A stretch of DNA of 8,977 bases from an uncultured Acetobacteraceae bacterium (GTDB lineage: Bacteria; Pseudomonadota; Alphaproteobacteria; Acetobacterales; Acetobacteraceae). The translations under genes were made by a program, and so were the position numbers. The DNA is taken from positions 1 through 8,977 of the forward strand of contig CAIMEK010000845.1 in the NCBI GenBank assembly GCA_903839965.1. Reading direction: 5' to 3'. Under the pieces are notes generated by a model. That model worked only from the letters and a program-made list of their open reading frames with translations. It was not told where the DNA came from and made no database searches. Shown here piece after piece: positions 6,146 through 8,977 of this stretch; positions within the stretch are counted from its first letter, which is position 1, and the number at the start of each line of letters is the position of its first letter.

Positions 6146-7606
6146 GTGCTTGAGTTGATCAACCGATTCCTGCACGGCTTCGTCGGCATCCCCGTCATCC
6201 TCGCCTGCCGTCACGCCGGCTTGCTGGGCGGTTCGCAGCCGCCGCGCGGTTGCCTCGCGGCCGGTCATTTGCAGGCCTGCCTGCGGCTGCTCGAAAGCCT
6301 GGGCTGGATCGCGCCCACGCAGCACGGCATCACGCTGCTGCCGCCCGCGCGGTACCTCGAATTCGTCCCGGACGATGCGCTGCGGCTTTATCCGTTGGCG
6401 GTGCAGGGAAGCTTCGCCGATCACGCAACGGATCTCGACCGGCTCGCCGGCCAGGTCGCCGCCCGCTGGAACGGCGCCCCGCCGCTGCTTGCCGACATGC
6501 TCGACGGCACCGTGCTGGTGCCGGTGTTGAACGCGATGCTGCGCGAAGGATTGCTCACCGCGTGGCAGCGTGGCGAACCGGACGGCGTGCCACGGCCCGT
6601 GCACGCGCTGTTCGCGGCAAAAGGCTGGGTGGAGCCCTCGGACCGCCGGCTCACGGCCGCAGGACGTTTCATCGCCGAACGCGCCCTGATCACCGGCACC
6701 ACCGCTTCCTACGCCCCACTGCTGGCGCAGCTCGACCTCGCTTTGGCGGGCGGCGACGTTAGCGCGCTGGTGCGCGACGCCACCGGGCGCGAGCGCCATC
6801 TCGACCGCGCGCTCAACGTGGTGGCCAGCGGCTTCCAGCACCAGCGCTACTTCACCGACCTGCAGGCGGTGGTCGCCGCGGTGTTCGACAACGACGACTT
6901 CGCCGCCCAGCCGCGCTGCATCGTCGATTCCGGCTGCGGCGACGGCACGCTGCTGCGCATGCTGCATGCCGCCGTGCGCGATCGCACGCGCCGCGGCGGC
7001 GTGCTCGAGGCCTGGCCGCTGGTGATGGTGGGCGCGGACCTGAACGCCGAAGCACTGGAGATCACCGCGCGCACGCTGGCGGGCATCCCGCATCTCTGCC
7101 TGCAGGTCGACATCGGCGACCCCGACGCGCTCGCCGCGGCGTTGGCGCGGCACGGTGCGGCCGGAGCGGGCGCCGTGTTGCACGTGCGCTCCTTCCTCGA
7201 TCACGACAGGCTCTATCGGCCGCCGGAGGACAACGCCGCCGCCGCGGCGCGCCAGCAGCTGCCCTACGAGCTGTTCGCGGTGGCCGAGGACGGCAGCGCG
7301 ATCCCGCACGGCGAAGCGGTGCAGAGCCTGGTCGAGCATCTGGCGCGCTGGCGGCGCGTGCTCGGCCCGAACGGTCTGGTGGCGCTGGAAGTGCACGCGC
7401 TGCCGGCCGCCGTCACCCGTGCCAATCTCGAGCTTTGCGAGAACCTGCATTTCGACGCCTACCACGCCTTCTCGCACCAGCATCTGGTCACCGCCGACAC
7501 ATTCCTGCTGGCGGCGGCGGAATGCGGCCTGCTGCCGCGACGTGGCACCGGCGCACGCTATCCGCGCACCCTGCCGTTCACCCGCATCACGCTCAATCAT
7601 TTCTTA
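6146..7606 (+). other. Domain: loading-module methyltransferase (AprA MT1/SxtA1-like) with winged-helix-like N-terminus
   Basis: Residues 1-487 of the megasynthase. SAM-binding motif I is DSGCGDG (261-267). Later blocks typical of the AprA-MT1/SxtA1 group are RSFLDHDR (348-355), LEVHAL (414-419), FDAYHAFSHQHL (436-447) and a closing run FTRITLNHF. In AprA MT1 a mononuclear iron site holds the malonyl carboxylate and promotes methylation of its alpha carbon. Candidate metal ligands here are His353, His440, His444 and Gln445; I cannot assign them firmly. Residues 10-27 and 120-137 are repeats of each other, suggesting two winged-helix units before the catalytic core. Confidence 0.8.
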
Positions 7607-8977
7607 CCCGAGCCATGGCGCGTCCGCCCGGCGCGGCCGGCGGATCTGCCCTCCCTGCTGCAACTGGAAGCGGCGTGCTGGCCGGAACCGCTGCGCGCCG
7701 CCGGGCCGGTGCTGCGGGCGCGGCTGCAGGCGGCGCCGCTGCTGCAATGCGTGGCCGAACGCGATGGCAGCATCGTCGCCGCGGTTTATGCCCAACGCGT
7801 CGCCGCGCTCGACCCGTTGCGCGACGCCCGCGCGGACGAGCTGCCGGGGCTGGCCGTTGCAGACGGCCCGGTCATCCAGTTGCTCGGCATGAACGTGCTG
7901 CCCGACGCGCAGACGCAAGGCCTCGGCGACCGCCTGCTCGACTTCGCCGTAACTTTCTATCGCGCGGTGCCGGGCGTCTCGACGCTCGCGGGCATCACCC
8001 GCTGCCGGGACTTCGAGCTGGCTACAGGCCAGTCGATGGCGGACTACGTGGCGGCGCGCGATGCCGAGGGCCTGCCCATCGACCCGATCCTGCGCTTTCA
8101 CGTCCGCCACGGCGCGCGGATCGTCGCGGTGGTGCCGGATTTCCGCCCGGCCGATCGGGCCAACGAAGGCGCCGGTGTGCTGATCGCCTACGACGACGAG
8201 GCGCCGCCTGCCGCTGCCGGCGACAGCACCGCCGCGGCGCCCGCCGACCTGCTCGCCAGCGTGCAGGCGTGCATCCGCACGGTGCGCGCCACCGCCGCCG
8301 ACCGGCCTGACCGTCCGTTCCAGGAGCTCGGCCTCGATTCGCTTGATCTGCTGGAATTGCGCGCGCTGCTGGCACGGCGGACCGGTCGCGCCTTCGATGC
8401 CACCATCTTCTTCAGCCATCCGACGCCCGCCAGGGTGGCCGCCTTCCTCGCCGGCGAAGCCCCCGCGCCGGCGACCGTTCCCGCCGCGCCGGCGCCCGCC
8501 GCGGCAGAGCCGGCCGATGTTGCGGCGAACGCCATTGCGGTGATCGGGCTCGCCTGCCGCTTCCCCGGCGGGGCCAACACGCCCGAGCAGTATTGGGCGC
8601 TGCTGCGCGACGGCGTGGATGCGGTGACCGAAGTGCCGGCACGCAGTTGGGACGCCGCCGCGCTGCACGACCCCGAACTGCGCCATGCCGGCCGGGTGGT
8701 CACGCGCGCCGGCGGCTTCCTCGACGGCGTGGAGTGCTTCGACGCCGGCTTCTTCCACATGACCCCGCGCGAGGCGCGGCTGGCCGATCCGCAGCAGCGG
8801 CTGCTGCTGGAGACCAGCTACGAAGCGCTCGAACGGGCTTCCATCGCGCCCGACAGCCTCGTCGGCAGCGCCACCGGTATCTTCGTCGGCCTGTTCGGCC
8901 ACGACTACGAGCAGCGCCTGCTGGCCGCCGCGCCGGACCTCGATCTCGACGCCTATTTCGCCACCGGCAACGCCGCC
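6146..8977 (+). CDS. Hybrid megasynthase N-terminus: methyltransferase - GNAT - ACP - ketosynthase (3' end outside window)
   Basis: The frame runs 944 codons from GTG 6146 to the last base with no stop. Domain order: duplicated winged-helix-like region (1-240), SAM methyltransferase core (about 255-487), GNAT-like domain (490-685), acyl carrier protein (701-771, phosphopantetheine Ser732), an Ala/Pro-rich linker (772-794) and a ketosynthase start (795 onward). The MT-GNAT-ACP order matches the loading modules of AprA (apratoxin), GphF (gephyronic acid) and SxtA (saxitoxin). Those make a methylated starter acyl-ACP from a malonyl-type unit by methylation and decarboxylation. Here the ketosynthase would extend that starter. 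The visible part lacks an acyltransferase domain; whether one follows the ketosynthase (cis-AT) or acts in trans cannot be decided. The strong upstream GGAGGAGG and an in-frame TAA at 6095 support the start. The product is unknown; propionyl or isobutyryl is the predicted starter. Confidence 0.9.
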   Translation, partial: MLELINRFLHGFVGIPVILACRHAGLLGGSQPPRGCLAAGHLQACLRLLESLGWIAPTQHGITLLPPARYLEFVPDDALRLYPLAVQGSFADHATDLDRLAGQVAARWNGAPPLLADMLDGTVLVPVLNAMLREGLLTAWQRGEPDGVPRPVHALFAAKGWVEPSDRRLTAAGRFIAERALITGTTASYAPLLAQLDLALAGGDVSALVRDATGRERHLDRALNVVASGFQHQRYFTDLQAVVAAVFDNDDFAAQPRCIVDSGCGDGTLLRMLHAAVRDRTRRGGVLEAWPLVMVGADLNAEALEITARTLAGIPHLCLQVDIGDPDALAAALARHGAAGAGAVLHVRSFLDHDRLYRPPEDNAAAAARQQLPYELFAVAEDGSAIPHGEAVQSLVEHLARWRRVLGPNGLVALEVHALPAAVTRANLELCENLHFDAYHAFSHQHLVTADTFLLAAAECGLLPRRGTGARYPRTLPFTRITLNHFLPEPWRVRPARPADLPSLLQLEAACWPEPLRAAGPVLRARLQAAPLLQCVAERDGSIVAAVYAQRVAALDPLRDARADELPGLAVADGPVIQLLGMNVLPDAQTQGLGDRLLDFAVTFYRAVPGVSTLAGITRCRDFELATGQSMADYVAARDAEGLPIDPILRFHVRHGARIVAVVPDFRPADRANEGAGVLIAYDDEAPPAAAGDSTAAAPADLLASVQACIRTVRATAADRPDRPFQELGLDSLDLLELRALLARRTGRAFDATIFFSHPTPARVAAFLAGEAPAPATVPAAPAPAAAEPADVAANAIAVIGLACRFPGGANTPEQYWALLRDGVDAVTEVPARSWDAAALHDPELRHAGRVVTRAGGFLDGVECFDAGFFHMTPREARLADPQQRLLLETSYEALERASIAPDSLVGSATGIFVGLFGHDYEQRLLAAAPDLDLDAYFATGNAA
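7613..8200 (+). other. Domain: GNAT-like decarboxylase/acyltransferase of the loading module
   Basis: Residues 490-685 of the megasynthase. The CoA/pantetheine-binding motif Q-x-x-G-x-G is QTQGLG (589-594). Trp512, Thr618, His652 and Arg667 lie at relative spacings of 106, 34 and 15 residues. These equal the spacings of Trp249, Thr355, His389 and Arg404 that I recall as functional in the CurA GNAT domain. The motifs read GITRCR and LRFHVRHGA. The AprA GNAT is inactive; by these positions this one looks active, so decarboxylation of (methylated) malonyl and transfer to the carrier protein is predicted. Confidence 0.8.
8246..8458 (+). other. Domain: acyl carrier protein of the loading module
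   Basis: Residues 701-771 of the megasynthase. The phosphopantetheine attachment motif is GLDSLD (729-734) with Ser732. The preceding FQELG and following IFFSHPTPARVAAFL are typical of PKS carrier proteins. It would hold the starter acyl group made by the MT and GNAT domains and pass it to the adjoining ketosynthase. Confidence 0.93.
8528..8977 (+). other. Domain: ketosynthase (N-terminal third only)
   Basis: Residues 795-944 of the megasynthase. Recognisable blocks are IAVIGLACRFPGG, TPREARLADPQQRLLLE, GIFVGLFGHDY and ATGN near the edge. The Met that usually precedes DPQQR is Ala. The active-site Cys and both His residues lie beyond the window, so catalytic competence and clade cannot be judged here. 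Confidence 0.92.

Noticed and set aside
5966..7600. Minus-strand open frame (544 codons) opposite the MbtH tail and methyltransferase
   Set aside because: Low-complexity His/Gln/Arg/Gly composition and no motifs, while the + strand frame shows methyltransferase motif I and the RSFLDHDR block.
7155..8310. Two + strand open frames (7155-7892 and 7435-8310) in other phases
   Set aside because: Arg/Ala/Pro-rich shadows of the megasynthase frame with no ribosome site and no family resemblance.
7604..8902. Minus-strand open frame (432 codons) opposite the GNAT, ACP and ketosynthase domains
   Set aside because: No domain resemblance. The + strand shows GNAT, carrier protein and ketosynthase signatures in one continuous frame.

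Overview
The window is about two-thirds G+C, with dense codirectional genes, ATGA overlaps and frequent GTG/TTG starts. This suggests a high-GC proteobacterium (gamma or beta). The exporter and MbtH families fit that, but no gene fixes the genus. All supported genes are on the + strand. The window is the front part of a hybrid polyketide/nonribosomal-peptide biosynthetic cluster and is cut at both ends.

Layout. (1) 2-1453: a 5'-truncated SyrD/PvdE-type cyclic peptide ABC exporter. (2) 1454-1552: a 99-bp gap with a perfect TATAAT and a short inverted repeat. (3) 1553-2062: a DUF697 (YcjF-like) membrane-associated protein. (4) 2139-2318: a small two-helix membrane protein. (5) 2341-3990: a second, complete exporter of the same family. 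(6) 3987-4973: an SPFH/prohibitin-type membrane protein. (7) 4970-5743: a type II thioesterase. (8) 5788-6018: an MbtH-like protein. (9) 6146 to beyond 8977: a megasynthase open to the window edge, reading methyltransferase - GNAT - acyl carrier protein - ketosynthase.

The exporter, SPFH and thioesterase genes are joined by two ATGA stop/start overlaps. The other genes follow at short spacing, so 1553 onward may be one operon.

The megasynthase N-terminus is the most informative part. The order MT-GNAT-ACP is that of the loading modules of apratoxin (AprA), gephyronic acid (GphF) and saxitoxin (SxtA1-3). There a malonyl-type unit is methylated once or twice and decarboxylated to give a propionyl, isobutyryl or pivaloyl starter. 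Here the GNAT keeps the Trp, Thr, His and Arg positions tied to decarboxylation in CurA, so a propionyl or isobutyryl starter is the best prediction. The next domain is a ketosynthase, so the starter is extended by a polyketide module.

MbtH proteins support NRPS adenylation domains, so NRPS modules are expected downstream. The type II thioesterase would clear stalled carrier proteins. The two exporters would move the product or a precursor across the inner membrane. DUF697, the small membrane protein and SPFH are not standard parts of such clusters and could form a membrane accessory unit around the exporters; that is inference.
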